Part shown: positions 1 through 13,500 of the stretch, in pieces
How positions within the stretch are numbered: position 1 is the stretch's first letter
Layout: each line of letters starts with the position of its first letter
From: Daldinia sp. FL1419
Lineage: Eukaryota; Ascomycota; Sordariomycetes; Xylariales; Hypoxylaceae
Direction of reading: 5' to 3'
Assembly (NCBI GenBank): GCA_025201765.1
Contig: MU623388.1
Span: 1 to 64,000, forward strand
Length of the DNA stretch: 64,000 nucleotides
Translations under genes and position numbers: made by a program
Notes under the pieces: model-generated
What the model was told of the DNA's origin: nothing
What the model saw: only the letters and a program-made list of their open reading frames with translations
The model's database searches: none

Positions 1-83
1 TAACGTTCAAATATAAAACTGGGAAAAAAACAAACACCAAACGCCAAAACCCCCGGGGGAAACCACCCCATACACCCTGTATT

Positions 84-85
<2 letters not shown>

Positions 86-122
<37 letters not shown>
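86..122. repeat. Poly(T) run of 37 bases
   Basis: There is an uninterrupted run of 37 T residues. On the minus strand it is a poly(A) tract, which could be the tail of a degraded retroposon or a low-complexity joint in the assembly. No LINE coding sequence was recognised on either side. Confidence 0.9.
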
Positions 123-3100
123 CTCGAGGAAGATAACATCCTCATGGATAACTTCTTTATGGGTCTATAGTCTCGAATGCGGAGGAACCAAGGCTATCCT
201 AGCAACGGATGCAAACATCTCAACTGCATATTCGCAAATTATCATGCAGATTTCCGGTTTCCTATCCATCGAACGTGGCCTATTTCCTAATTTTCCTGTT
301 TATTTTGAGCCTCTTCCTATAAAAATCTTGTGAGCATCGGTTCTACATAGATGTCATGCGCCCCTTAACTGGTCGTAACCATAATTCGGCTTTGCACCAC
401 CGATTTTTCAGCCCGTCGTAGCCTCTAGTCCTCTTCTTGATACTACCAATAAATATATCTGGATAAGTCCAATGGAGACATGTAGCTGACCTTTTTCATT
501 CTGGAAGATGCTCTATTGGCCCATTCCATTGGCCTTCAGCGAATACCCGGGCCTCTAATTGGCCTCGTATGGGGTGACATTGAGCTAGATATCAGACAAG
601 CGCACGAGACACGCGGGAAAATTCGCCAATTACCGAAATATACCGTCACGCAAGCTATCCCATTACCGGGACACAGGGTGGAGGTGGAACGTCTGTGGCC
701 GTGCTATCATATAATGCTTGAGCAATCCAGGCCATCTCTGTTGTGTAGCCTCAAGTACGAGATTCTTTAGTGCCAAAAGATGTAACAAATCCCGACGCAG
801 GGGCCGTTCTATCTCAGCGCATGTCTATGTTACGCAATCGAATCGGAATAGCATCCATACGGGCCGGGTCTTGGGTACACATCCATGGACGAGCCGGTGG
901 TCCGAGTGGTATTTATCTAAAGCAAGCTGGATAAATTACCGGAGATATCTTTACTATTGTGTATAAAAATCCTGGGGTAGGCCTCTCCCCTGAAATAATC
1001 TTTAATATCGCAAATTATGTGATAGATCTGACCTTGGTCAACTAAATGGAAACCCCTTAGGATGGCCAAAGGCGGATACTCTTCGAGTACTACTGATTAT
1101 CATAACCGTTTAACTACCTAATGAACCATTATTCGGACATATTAGGACCTAGGGATTCGAAGAAAAAAAAAACCTTGTAGCTGGGTCAAAATAGTCTTTG
1201 AAGCGGTCCGTGTGGTGGGTTCGGTAACGAAACCGTTCACGACCCGTGTAGACTAACTTGAGTTGGGCAGCGCGTTGTTTCACAAACTCCGCACTCTAAC
1301 TGAACAAGATAACTCGTATAAGACCTCGTAGGTAGAGTGATATAGAGGAATATATCGAAATGCTTTCTTTTGTAGATGATATATAACTTGGTCACTACCT
1401 ACCTATCTAAAAGAGGGCCGAAGCAGAAACTTTAGATTGATTAAGATACGTTGGGCTTGAACACTCTGCTACTCTAGCAGCCAGGCCGCTTCCTGGTATT
1501 CTATACAGGTCCAAAAACTATAAATTAGAATGGTCAGCTTAATACCGAGCAAGTATATCAGATAAGTAGTTCGATATACCTGTTTGGTGTGGTCGGTAGC
1601 CGAAAGTCCCGCGGGTCAGACGAACCATATTGCGGGAACGACAAACCGATTATATATGCTAATTTTTATATAATCCGATGGACCTTTCAGGTTCAAGAAG
1701 AGTGGTAAAAATAGGAAACATCTGAACATGCGTTTTACCTACTAGACTCCTTGCTTCAGTCGTTTAGTGGCCAATTGGATAGACGGGCGGCATGAATCTT
1801 ACCTAGCAAACATACGGCTAGGTCTTAGACCCAGAACGAAAGCCATGCTTTGGTACCCGTTTAGATAAATTAAGCTTAGAAAAAGGGTTCCAAACATAGG
1901 TAGGTTACCTACACACATTTGGCTGATATGAAGGCAAGTAACACGATGGGATAATATAGCCTTTAGAAAGTTTGACTGGCTGTATTAACCTACTTCAAAA
2001 CATGCCCATCTTCATTCCGATTCATTGTCCACCCGGAAACCAAACCAGGTTAGCAAGGAGGGTCAAACAATTCCGCAAACAAATCAGCAATCGTAGAATA
2101 AGTTAACCCAGTTACCGAGGTTTTCCTCCCGCGTGGTTTTCTCTGGGACGGTCTCTATACGCTGGGTAACCTCCTTCACCAAGCACAAATCGGAGTTAGG
2201 TATGGTTACTGGGGCCTCTTCGTATTAATCCGTCGTTACCGGAAAGAATTATCTGCGGTATTACCGCTCCATTTGAGTAGTCTATCACTTGCATCCAGCT
2301 AGCCGTTACGTGCGCAACAACCCAAGAGCCAGAGCTGTCACGATGGTGTAATATTAGGCTTTTATAACTTCGTGATAAGCTATACTACTTTAAATTCTTG
2401 GGCACAAATTTGCATTTTATTCTATGTCACAATTAGGGAGGTACCTATAATAATTAAATTAATCCTCAGAACCACAGCTGTTGAGGCTTTTCAGCACCAT
2501 ATATCAAATTGTCTCCTTTTAATTGCTCGTACGTAGTCGTATCCATGTAATGACACACAAACAAAAGTCGGTTTAACGACGTTTGAAGTAAGCTATATCG
2601 AATGCTTAATTATCTACATCGTATTCTTTCCAAGTGACAATTCTTCGCTATAGCATGCGTTTGCTTCAAATTGCTAGACTTCTCCTTGGTGGTCTGTGCT
2701 CTGATAAGGGGGGGCCACACCCCCCCCCTTCTTTTTGAAAAACGATGTAAGAGGATAGGATGAAATAACGCCCCAAGCTATTAACTAATTTTTGAAGCAA
2801 ATTTCGAGTATTAAATGGGTACCTAGGTAGTTTTGGATATCTTGGAGATATCAAAAAGCTGTATCAATCCATACCTAGGTAGATACTTTACTTTTCTATG
2901 ACCTTGAGTCCTCGTGTCTGAACTCTCCATTCCTTACGTCTCAACCCAATTTGATTTTATTCCAAGTTCCTCTTCCTTTCCGCAGTGTAGAGCACTCTTT
3001 TGGGGGGGGATACGAAGGACACTTACCAAGGTCCTAGATCATAACCTACCTTTAGAATCATCGAATGGCCCCTGGTCGAATAGCGTCGTCGACATATCAC

Positions 3101-5770
3101 CTGGCTTTATAGAATAAATCTTAAGATCCTTCGTGCGGATGATCGATAATTACCTCAAATTCAGTACCTACCGAGGTTATCAGGCTATCAGGTCCCATCG
3201 TAAGTTCCCGTATCTTCGAATATTTCGGTTGTTCTCGCCCAATCTTCACCGCCTTCGGGTGCCCCTTTTATTCCCACAGTCGTTCCCAAGATGTTCATCA
3301 TCCAAGTGATCACGCGTCTAGGGATTTGTTCTCCAGGTCTATGGCGAGACTTGTTATCCCGATGTTCACCACGAGATGTGTGGAGTTTTGACCGACAAAT
3401 GCTAGCCGCTGCCACCCACATCAAGTCAAGGAGGGTCGGAAAATAGACAGTGTGATACTGTGAGTTCTTTCTTCATTCTCAGTGGAAGTTCAGCGATGTA
3501 GTGTACTCCTTTAAAACTCGAAGGTATTGTGTAACATATTTATATCCATAGCGTGTTCGCTTTTACGTCGGCCCCGCGACGACATATCATCCAGACACGC
3601 GAGCACCACGAGCCTTCATCTTGGCGGATGCCAATCAACTCCTGATGGAGCCCGTGTTAGAACATACCCGCCAGACGTATAGATGTGGGAATTAATATTA
3701 ATTACTAGCAATCTTGGCACGGAAATCCTAACTAGCCACAAAAGCCATTGCGATATAGGAGACTTTATATGGTGATCCCCCAACATGGTTGAAACCCGTG
3801 GGTTTCGATGGGATGGGATTTAATCCCGTCGCTATCCCCGAAAGCTTAGATCATCAATGAGTAATTGGAGCCACCAGACTTGGGCTTCGGCGGCCCCTAC
3901 GTATCGTTAACCATTTTGCCGGTTGGAACTTTTCATCCTAGCAAGGCGTTTCGGAAACTTCATCGACATCAACGCAGTAAGGTTAGGGCGTTCATGCGGA
4001 ATTTAATCCTGGAGCTAACAAAAACCGCCGCAATGTTGCACAGTTTAGCGCGTGAGAATATCGATCCTCTATTTTTGGGGATTTGAATTGCCAGTAAGGC
4101 TAAAATAGACTCTGCTTAATTATCTGTTATATTATTAGTGCCATTATAAATTCTATATTTTTAAGAAGAGTGAAAGGAATCATTCACCTGATATGCGAGT
4201 AAAACCCGGCGGCCATCGCTCAAAGTCCTTTATTACGGAAAGCAATTATACCCGGAGCCACGCGGACGAAATCTAGATGAATAATAGGTATTACCTCAAT
4301 GCAATCCATATATCCCGATCGATATACCGATACACCTTGTTAGTTAGGAGATTCGGATAGGGCTGGGTTTATGACAAGCCCATAGTTGAACGTAGTAAAT
4401 GCCGATTTCCAGAGTACAATTTCGAGTTTATTTCCAAGCCAACTAGAATCTGTAAAGATTGTAACGTAAAATTTTTAAATCTCTCAAATCGATGGATCAC
4501 GATATGTTTATCATCATATAGGCGTTGCGACTACTATAGAGCTAAACCCGTCGGCGATATAAGCATGTTCTATATGTATTCTTATAGGAATTTGGTGGTG
4601 AACGGATTTCGGAGAGTATCCCGTTCGGGATTACCACGCAAATAGCAACAAATCTGGTAGGACTCTACGCTAGATCATTACGTGACCCGGGAGCTAACCG
4701 ATCAATCCCGGACTATGGCCCGTTCGACTTGGAGACTTAGATCCACTATTGCGGGGATGCCTCGGTCGAAGAGTTCTGGTGCCCCTCTCGGCATCCGAAC
4801 CGCGTCGCGAGGGGTGCGGAGCCTTCCCCATCCGGCTGACCCTGCAGAGTTATGAATTTCTAGACGCTTACTTGGAATCCTATCGGAATATTTTTCAATT
4901 GTTCGTCGTCGATGTTGACGGGTAGGTCACAAGCTTTCGCCTCAGCTGGGAAGCTGTAATGACACAACCACGTGAGTAGGCTGGACGGCTTAGAATGTAA
5001 CCCGGATCATAAGAGTATTGGTTGATCGATGGATAAAGCGGGAACTGAAGGCGCCTACACAGTAGTGCCGCGCTAGAGGTGGGAAATTGCCGAAGCTGTC
5101 ACCGGTTGTCTCGATAAGCTTTACTTTTCCTCGACCTAGTACACTTATAGTATAGAGTCATTACGTCAAATACCTACGGAGGTTACGGATAGCTAAGGTT
5201 TCACCACTTTGTCTTAGAAAGAGATACGTACCTAGATTTCTACCTAGGTAGCTTACGAGAAAGTTATAAGTCGCCTATGTAGTTGCGTAGTAAGGATGTG
5301 GAGTCTCTGCGTACGTACAGGGGTGTTAAGCCTGTACTTGTACGCATGGAACCTATTCTGGGATTCTACATATTCTATCCTGTCTATAGCCCCCATCGTC
5401 CTTCCCTTTCTTGTACTTATTATCCCTCTGCAGCACTGCATATGTATATCCACGCCCTAAATAATACATCTTTATGCGTGGGGCTCATGTGTTAATCCAT
5501 GGAACCACGCGGAGCACGTTTGGCGGGCTGGTTTAGGTCACCTAGTATAAGAGAGATATATCCAATAAGGTGATATTATATCCTGAGACTGTGATGTAAT
5601 ATAGGGAAGGACGTGGATCCCGCATTCGGCATTCGCGAAAAGGAATCTCGCTGCTAATAGGGTCGCATCCGCAGGCGCGACAGTCGCATGCTACACCTAA
5701 GACTGCCTACGAAGCGTAGGAGTAGCAGGGGAGGATCCATTCGACCCGTTCGAACGGGCGGTATGCATAT

Positions 5771-5786
5771 CTACCTACCTACCTAT
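5771..5786. repeat. CTAC/CCTA microsatellite
   Basis: A short run of four-base units (CTAC repeated) ends in a TAT. It is one of many CCTA/TAGG tracts in this window. Confidence 0.7.
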
Positions 5787-5815
5787 ACAATTCGAAATGC
5801 CGGAACTCTGTAAGG

Positions 5816-5841
5816 GATAAGGGATATGGGATATGGGATAT
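5816..5841. repeat. GGGATAT short tandem repeat
   Basis: Three near-perfect copies of a 7-base GGGATAT unit are preceded by a degenerate GGGATAA copy. The repeat is intergenic. Confidence 0.75.
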
Positions 5842-6013
5842 TGTGTCTGATCCTATTTCTGAAGGGCTTTGATTGGGCGCATCCTCTATTTTGAGGAGTC
5901 TCCACTTCAAAGCATTTGTTCAAAGTAATTGTGAAAATACGTATCTTTCTATTATATTGAAGAGTTCGGGCTGTCGTGCTACCTGTGGGGTGGCTTCTCG
6001 TAACAAAGACAGG

Positions 6014-6021
6014 TATATAAA
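6014..6021 (+). promoter_or_regulatory. TATA-box-like element
   Basis: A TATATAAA sequence lies about 120 bases before the ATG of the NRPS-like gene, on the same strand. Position and sequence fit a TATA box, but this is only a consensus match. Confidence 0.35.
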
Positions 6022-6142
6022 GGAAGCAAGCACCTCCCAAGTTAGGGATATCTGTCTCATTCAAGTGAAGAAGAAAGCCCAACCACGAGGCCCCGTTATT
6101 TCAACAACTTCGACTATAAAATAATATCGCTATTTAATCAAC

Positions 6143-9100
6143 ATGAGCGGTGCAACCAGTGCGGAGGGCCCTAAATATGGACGACGACTTCCCCTCCACG
6201 TCGTTCAGGAGAGGTTAGCAACTGTGCCGGATAGCGAATGGATCTCTATACCGCGAGGTTCGGAGCCTGAGGACGGATGGGAAAAGATTTCTTATCGCCA
6301 GTTTGGCAAGGCAATCAACTATGTTGAGAAGACAATCGTTGACTTCGCCGGTCCGGCGCCTAAGGGCGAGTTCCCAACGATCGCATTTATTACACTAAAC
6401 GACTCTCGCTACATCTCATTCGCATTCGGTGCCATGAAAGCGGGCTACAAGGTGGGACTTCGCGGTGCTATTTGCGAATGCATTAATCGCTAATATTTAC
6501 AGGTTTTATTCATCTCGCCTCGGAACTCGACTGAAGGCCAGATTAGACTCTTCCAGGATACGGACTGCCGATTCATTGCTCATTCTCCAGAATTCCAGGA
6601 ATCCGTCAACTCCTGGAAAAAGCTGCACGACCTGAAAAGTTTGGTCGTTGCCCCTGAGCGGGACTTCTACCACAACGAGCAGCCGTTTGCGATTGAGTAC
6701 GGGAAGACTTTCGAAGAGGCCGAATGGGATCCCTATTGCGTACTCCACACCAGTGGGAGCACAGGTTTCCCTAAGCCGATTGTTTGCAGACAAGGATGGC
6801 TCGGTGCTGTTGACTCGTTTTACAATGTTCCCCCGAGGAATGGAGTTCATCTATGGACTGTAGAGCTAACTAAAAGGTCAGAGAGATACATTTTCCCCAG
6901 TAAGTAAATCGACTCGTCCCGTAATGAAGTACGCCTAACATGTTCCTAGTGCCGTTCTTCCACGCAGCCGGAATGTACATTTCCGTATTCTTAGGTCTTT
7001 TCTGTGGGAGACCAATCATGCTCCCGATTACCAGCAAACCTCTGCGACCTGATATTCTTTGCGAGTATATCAAATATGCCGGACCCGGTACATCAACTCT
7101 ACTACCGCCTTCGATCCTGGAAGAGATGAGCCACGTTCCGGAACATGTCGAGGCATTGAAGAAACTAAGCGTTGCTATGTTTGGAGGGGGTGAGTGAGCT
7201 AATTTTGACACTTTTGAATTTGTGGTTTGCCGTTGCGTCGTGTTTATCGCTGACGTCTCGCCCAGGCAACTTAACAGCCCGCGCGGGTAACAGTCTTGTC
7301 AAGCAAGGCGTACACCTAGCAAATCTAATCTCTGCTACCGAGTAAGTTACCGGAATGATATCACACCTCTACAGTACATGGCAACGGACTGGTGCTAACA
7401 AACCAGGGCGCCTTACCCTTTCTACTTTCAAGAGGACCCGAACCTCTGGCAATACTTCCACTTCGATGTTGAGCTAGGAGGAATGGACTTCCGCCCCAGT
7501 GGCACCGACAAAGATGTATACCACCTCTTCTTCGTGCGCAAGGGCCGTGACCCCGGTGCCCAAGGAGTCTTCTACACATTCCCAGAGCTCAACGAGTACG
7601 ACAGCAAAGATATGTTCCGCCCGCATCCGACGCTGAAGGACCACTGGAAGTATGCTGGACGTTCGGACACCGTGATTGTCTTTTCAAACGGCGAGAAGCT
7701 CAACCCAGTCACCACCGAAGATATAGTCGCTGCTCACCCCGAGCTTAAGGGGGTTTTAGTCGTAGGCCAAGATTACTTCCAGCCCGCGATGATTCTCGAA
7801 CCCCACCACCATCCACAAAACGAGCAGGAAGAGAAGGAATTCATCGACAGAATATGGCCCCTCGTAGTCCAGGCGAATAAGGAGTCCGTAGCCCACGGCC
7901 GCATAGAGAGAGATTTTATCATGTTCTCCAAGCCAGAGAAGCCGCTTCTACGAGCAGGAAAAGGCACCATCCAGCGAGGACTAAGCGTCAAGCTATACCA
8001 GGACGAGATAGACGAGCTATACAAGAAGGCGGAGAGCGACCAACAAGCCAACGCGCCCACTCTAGACATCAGCTCCGAGAGCGCCCTTCTCCAATCTATC
8101 CAGAATCTCTTCACAACCCGTCTCGACAGCCCCGAGCTAGCCCCTGACACCGATTTCTTCAGCGCGGGCATCGACTCGCTACAAGTAATCAACGCCAGCC
8201 GACTACTCACAGCCGGCCTCAAAGCAGCCGGCGTGAACATCGACCATGCCGCATTAGCCCCTCGCGTCGTCTACTCGAACCCGAACTTCCAAGCCCTCGC
8301 CTCCTACATCTACTCGCTAGTCCACTCCGGCGGCGCGCAGACGACAAACGAAGCCGAGGAGGCCATCAAGACGATGAAAGCACAGTTCGACAAGTACACC
8401 AAGGACCTGCCCGCCGCAAACACCACCAAGCCCCCGCCGCTCGACGACGGGCAAACCGTCGTCGTGACGGGCACCACGGGCGCGCTGGGGTCGTACCTGC
8501 TGCACTTCCTGATCGCAGACCGCAAAGTGCAAAAGGTCATCTGCCTCAACCGTTCCAAAGACGGGGCATCGAGGCAGGCCGCGTCCTTCGAGGAGCGCGG
8601 CCTCAACGCCGACTTCCGCAAGTGCGAGTTCCTGCAAGCGGACCTCTCGCTCCCGGACCTGGGCATCGGCGGCGAGAGGTACAACGCGCTCCTCGGCTCC
8701 GTCGACCGCATCATCCACAACGGGTGGCCGGTGAACTTCAACATCCCGCTGTCGACGTTCGAGCCGCACGTCCGCGGCGTGCGGCACTTTGTGGACTTTA
8801 GCGCCGCCGCGGCGAAGCGCGTCCCGGTCGTCTTCATCTCGAGTATCGGCACAGTGGAGTTTTGGAAGGGGAGCGTGCCGGAGGCGCAGATTACGGACTT
8901 TGGGGTCCCCGGTGGGAATTACGGCCGCTCGAAGATGGTTAGTAGTTTGATTCTGGATGAGGCGGCGAAGGTCTCGGGGGTCCCTACGGCGAGTATTCGT
9001 GTTGGTCAGATTGCGGGTTCGAGGTACGAGAAGGGTCTGTGGAATAAACAGGAGTGGCTACCCTCCATCATCGCCTCGTCCGTGTACCTGGGTATGCTCC

Positions 9101-9540
9101 CGGGTGACATGGGCCGCTTCGACACAGTCGACTGGATGGCCATCGAGGACGTAGCCAACCTCGTCCTCGACGTATCCGGCATCACCACACCCCTTCCCGT
9201 TGACAAAATCTCGGGCTACTTCCACTCCGTGAATCCCAAGACCATCACCTGGCAGGACCTAGCGCCCGTAGTAAAAGACTACTACGGGGACCGAATCAAG
9301 AAGATCGTAGACTCGGCCGAGTGGATCCAGGCGCTAAAGGCCAGCCAGGCTACCACCACGGACGTCAACAAGAACCCTGGTATCAAGCTGATCGACTCGT
9401 ACGAGTCCTTCTTCTTCGGCGGCGAGAAGACGATTGTGTTCGAGATGAAGAGGACGCAGGAGTACAGCCGGACGGCGAAGAACCTGGAGGCTATCACGCC
9501 CGAGTTGATGCGGAATTGGTGCAGACAGTGGAACTTTTGA
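6143..9540 (+). CDS. NRPS-like adenylation-carrier-reductase enzyme
   Basis: Five exons were read by frame and splice consensus: 6143-6451, 6503-6899, 6950-7189, 7266-7341 and 7407-9540, giving about 1051 residues. The adenylation domain shows the P-loop LHTSGSTGFPKP near residues 185-196, MPFFHAAGM near 236, YAGRSD followed by NGEKLNP, and the terminal GKGTIQRG lysine motif. A carrier domain follows with DFFSAGIDSLQ, the phosphopantetheine serine being about residue 598. The C-terminal half is a thioester reductase of the short-chain dehydrogenase fold, with VTGTTGALGS near 694 and the YGRSK catalytic Tyr846/Lys850. By family, such enzymes activate a carboxylic acid as its adenylate, load it on the carrier and release it as aldehyde or alcohol using NAD(P)H. 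No condensation domain is present. The substrate cannot be predicted by eye. There are no other biosynthetic genes nearby. Confidence 0.93.
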
Positions 9541-10561
9541 GAGCGTTTGTGGGGATGGTGTCTTGTGCATAGGTGTTGATGTTTAGGAAATTGTTTGTAG
9601 CCTTGGGAGTACTTTATGATCTTCTACTTTAGATTTTCTACATCTTTTATATATTTATCTAACTATTAACCAATCTATGATTGATCATGGTAGAAATTGG
9701 ACGGTCGACTATTTGACTGTTTACAATACAATACAATATAATACGATAATCAAGTCATGCAGATTTATTTGAAAAGTCCTTAAAGGCGCGGCCAAACCTC
9801 AATGCTCTCGAAAAAGGTTCGTGGATTAGGGGCTCAAGGAAAACCACGTAAACATCACATGGCCAGCAACCAGAATCAGGTTCACTCAGACCCAGGACCA
9901 CCCCCGGAGCTTCAAGTCAAAATATGTACCAAGAAGCCTCGTCGATAAAGACCCAACCCCGGCATACATAGCAGCAAACTCATCAAACGAGATGACGTCG
10001 AAGCACCACCCTACAGTCCTCCAACCAGTCACATCTCGTATGCAAATCCAGCCTCAATCATAACATTCCGCATAGTCTGCAATTCAACTAATTATTATTA
10101 GTGCTTACCTCTCTTGCATATCGTACTCCTAAACACCCAGGCGACGAAGAGGACGTTTGCGTATAGGGCAAAAGCGGCTTTCCGTAACTCCTCGCCCCAG
10201 CTTCAGCCAGGGTTAAATTACGCGCTCCGGGGTTGATCGTGCCACCGGGCTGGAGTTGGGTAGGGTAACTTGGAGCATACCGTCTACGTCTACGTAATAA
10301 TAAGGCTGGGGTGTTGGTCTCGCCTGGTAGACTCTGCTCTATAGCTGAGTAAGTTATAGGTTAACTAACTAGGAGAAGTCTAGGTTAGTGGCTGTCTTTC
10401 GAAGCAAACACTAGGCCAGTCTTTCGATGCTTGAGACTTATACACTAAATCGTATGCTAGTTATACCGAATTTCCATGTTGCACACACGATTGGCCACGA
10501 AAGAAGGGCTGTGAACTTGCAAAGTAGAAAAACGGCTCAACCGCATCGCCGATTAGCCCTA

Positions 10562-10581
10562 TGTTTGTTTGTTTGTTTGTT
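10562..10581. repeat. GTTT microsatellite
   Basis: About five copies of a TGTT unit in intergenic DNA. Confidence 0.8.
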
Positions 10582-13500
10582 TGCTATGCCCGTCCGTATG
10601 TCTATCTTCCCGTACGCCAAGGGTATTCTTCGTCAATCACACGTGCGTCGGCGACTATTTAACGATGCATATCGCCTTTTACCGACTTCTTATGGCCGCA
10701 TTCGGGAATGTAGCACGAGGTACGGTTCCAGCAGATCGTTATAGATCTGCGGTTGCTAATAGGGTGGGTTTATTCAATAGAACGAATACATACCTACCTA
10801 GGTATCGGCACTTTCAAACCTTCAAGGATCGAATTCGATAGTTTCGCAGCGCCATGCGACGTTTTGCAGGGTTTCCTGGGGTTTATTAGTAAAGAAATTA
10901 TTTATCGACACAGATAATATTTTACTCACTAGTGTAGCAGCGATTCGTAGTGAGATCGTCAACATCGTCGCCCTCAACAGGCCCTCAAGGTATGTTGATC
11001 CCCCCCCCAAAACCTGTTGCTGCCCGACGTCATGTTTCCAAACGTTGGAGAGGCAAAATGTCGAAGCGCAATCGATAAGAACGCAATGTCACAATTGCAG
11101 TTGTGTTGTTGTTATTAATTAATTACCTAGGTTAGGTAGTCGACGCAACGAGTCCGACCCTGTCAGCCTGGGCCGCAACCCACACCCTCCTCCCTCCCCT
11201 GGCGCAGCTTTTTCCCCATCTTAATCGGCCCGGCCGACGCGAACCCCTCGTGAGTCGCGAGGCTTGGACGGGGGTCCGTTCCGCAAAAAGGAGGTTGTCA
11301 ACTGCTGCAGCGAGCAGGGATCGGACTGATTTCCGAAGCACATACATACCTATCATCGCACGTTCTCGTACCAGAGTATCCTTGGACTCGGCCTCGATCT
11401 GAACCAAGCCGTTCTGTCTCCTTGCGCGTCGCGTAATTGGTCCGCGCGGTCAAGACAACCTGTTCTAGAAGAATCGTACATACGTCCGATACACACGCAC
11501 TTCTACTACCAACTCACTAAAAAGCTGTGTGATGCGGCCGTGTGGTTGCTTTCTTGCAGAGTCCAGTCCTCCGGTGTGCGAAAATGAGGTAGCGGTGTTA
11601 CGCTACAGGTTACGCTACAGTGAGCTTTGGCGCATCTAGAGCGTTTCCAGTCAGTGCACAATGCGACGCCATCTGCATCTGGAGAAGACTCGTCCAAGCG
11701 TCAACGGCGATCGTATGGGGACCTCCAAGTATGACCCATCGTCTAAGAATCGCTGGGTACGCTACTTTGAATATCCGCTTTCGACTTCATTACCATGGTA
11801 CACTAGGTTAGATGCTTCTCTATCCTTCAAGCTCCCCAGTTTTGGGAACCCCTTCTCCATTTGTATGTCCTAAATATGGCATATCCTAAGTGTCTAGCGT
11901 TGCTGCCGGGTTTGTTATCTTGATATCCCGGTCTCAGACTTTCGAACTACAGTTGTCCAGATACCCAGAAGACGTTTGAAACAGCGGTCCAAGTTGCTAT
12001 GTCATATACACTGGTGGCTTGCCCTCCTCCGACCCGCGAGCGAGCGGCTTTCCGTCGTTGAGATAGCCGAGGGCTTCTATCGGATGTCACCGTGCCACAA
12101 AGCATGCTCCTCGATTAACCAAGACAATTATCTTAGATTACCATTTCTAGCCAACTAGGTTTTACCTCGCGAATTCGGCGGCTGGTTCCGACGAAAAGAT
12201 GCGAGTGGCGGACCAGTTGCATATCCCCAAGGTTTCAGAAGCTTGATGATCTTCGTAGGAGGCACAACATCCGAGCAGACGAACTCCAGATTGTCGAGCA
12301 CATCTCTAGACCAGACAGCACTGCCTCTTGATTGCCGTCAACTACCGCGTAACCTCGCAAGACGTTGTCTCAGATAAGCTTAATACAGCATGAAGCTAAT
12401 GCGAGCAGATTTATACTTATGTCGTCATGTCTTTCCGGGGTATCATGTGAAGCTTGGTAATAAGTCAAGAAATCCCGGGGTGCGCAGCTCAGCGTCAGGT
12501 CTAAGTTCAAAACCGGATATAATAACACATTCGTGGTCCAACGTAGGCGACTCTTCCCATATGCTGCCAATTCCCCTAACAAGTATGAATAGCGAATGGT
12601 GATGGATGCCCGGAGACACGTAACGAGACATGTGTTAGTGAACTTGCGAATAGGATACGGTCCACCGAAAATGTATCCCAATTTCTACGAGTAGACGAAA
12701 ATATCGGCATTCGCCGACTTGGCCTGTTACCGTCGGAGGGTACTACCCAAACCAAAACACGGTGGATGATGAATTAGAGAGCACATAACAACCGGCAGCT
12801 GGACCTATTCGTCAACCACTCAGTTGATGCAGTTTAGAGAAATATTTCGAACAATCCTGTAGTTAGTCGATTGTAACATCAACATACGTGAAACTTGCCG
12901 AACGTGATAGTCTATACGTTATTGCAGCGATGCTGTAGCAGTAAAGCAAAGATGCGATGCGATGCGACGGCAGCGCATGAAGAATGCGAGGCACTCCAAC
13001 ATAGGAAAACTCCTCAGCCCACGCAAGACACGCATGCACGAGTGCGAAATCGGGCATCGAAACTTCCTATAGAGACCAAGTGCATAATACACTTACTTAG
13101 TCACCAGCATTAAATATCTTATGCGAGTGATGCTAAAGAGGTAGTTCTCCAGAGGCGGTTCTCTTTTATCAAGTTGATGTGCAACAGGAAAATCAAACAG
13201 TTTGAAGATATGAAATGCGACAAGAGATCCGAAAATGGTCTCCGATATTGAATTCCGCGATACTTACTATTCAAGAGGATCTGTAATTGATGGAGTAAGT
13301 AACTAGGTGGGATCGTAACTAGAAAGTATAGCAATCTATCCCGCGGCGGCGGACATCTATGACATCGGCAACGATATTACTTACTGTTTTCGCATACCGT
13401 TCAGAGATTAACTTGGTATGGCTGAACCGAACTTTTCTACTAGTACGTGGTAAGTATACCGACAGCTATCTGAAACCGCCCTAGCCGTTCTTCCATCCTC

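Larger units (their letters stand above)
1..6142. other. Gene-poor region, no supported gene
   Basis: No open reading frame here is longer than about 100 codons, and none shows a recognisable domain or a joinable exon series. The DNA has scattered CCTA/TAGG motifs (for example near 2820 and 2870), a long T homopolymer at 86-122 and a short tandem repeat at 5816-5841. It resembles decayed intergenic or old repeat-derived DNA, but I could not name any transposon family in it. The last 150 bases hold the probable promoter of the NRPS-like gene. Confidence 0.6.

Noticed and set aside
1208..1642. Two vaguely similar stretches (near 1208-1275 and 1582-1642) that could be parts of an old repeat
   Set aside because: Similarity is weak and gapped when aligned by eye, with no ends or duplications identified.
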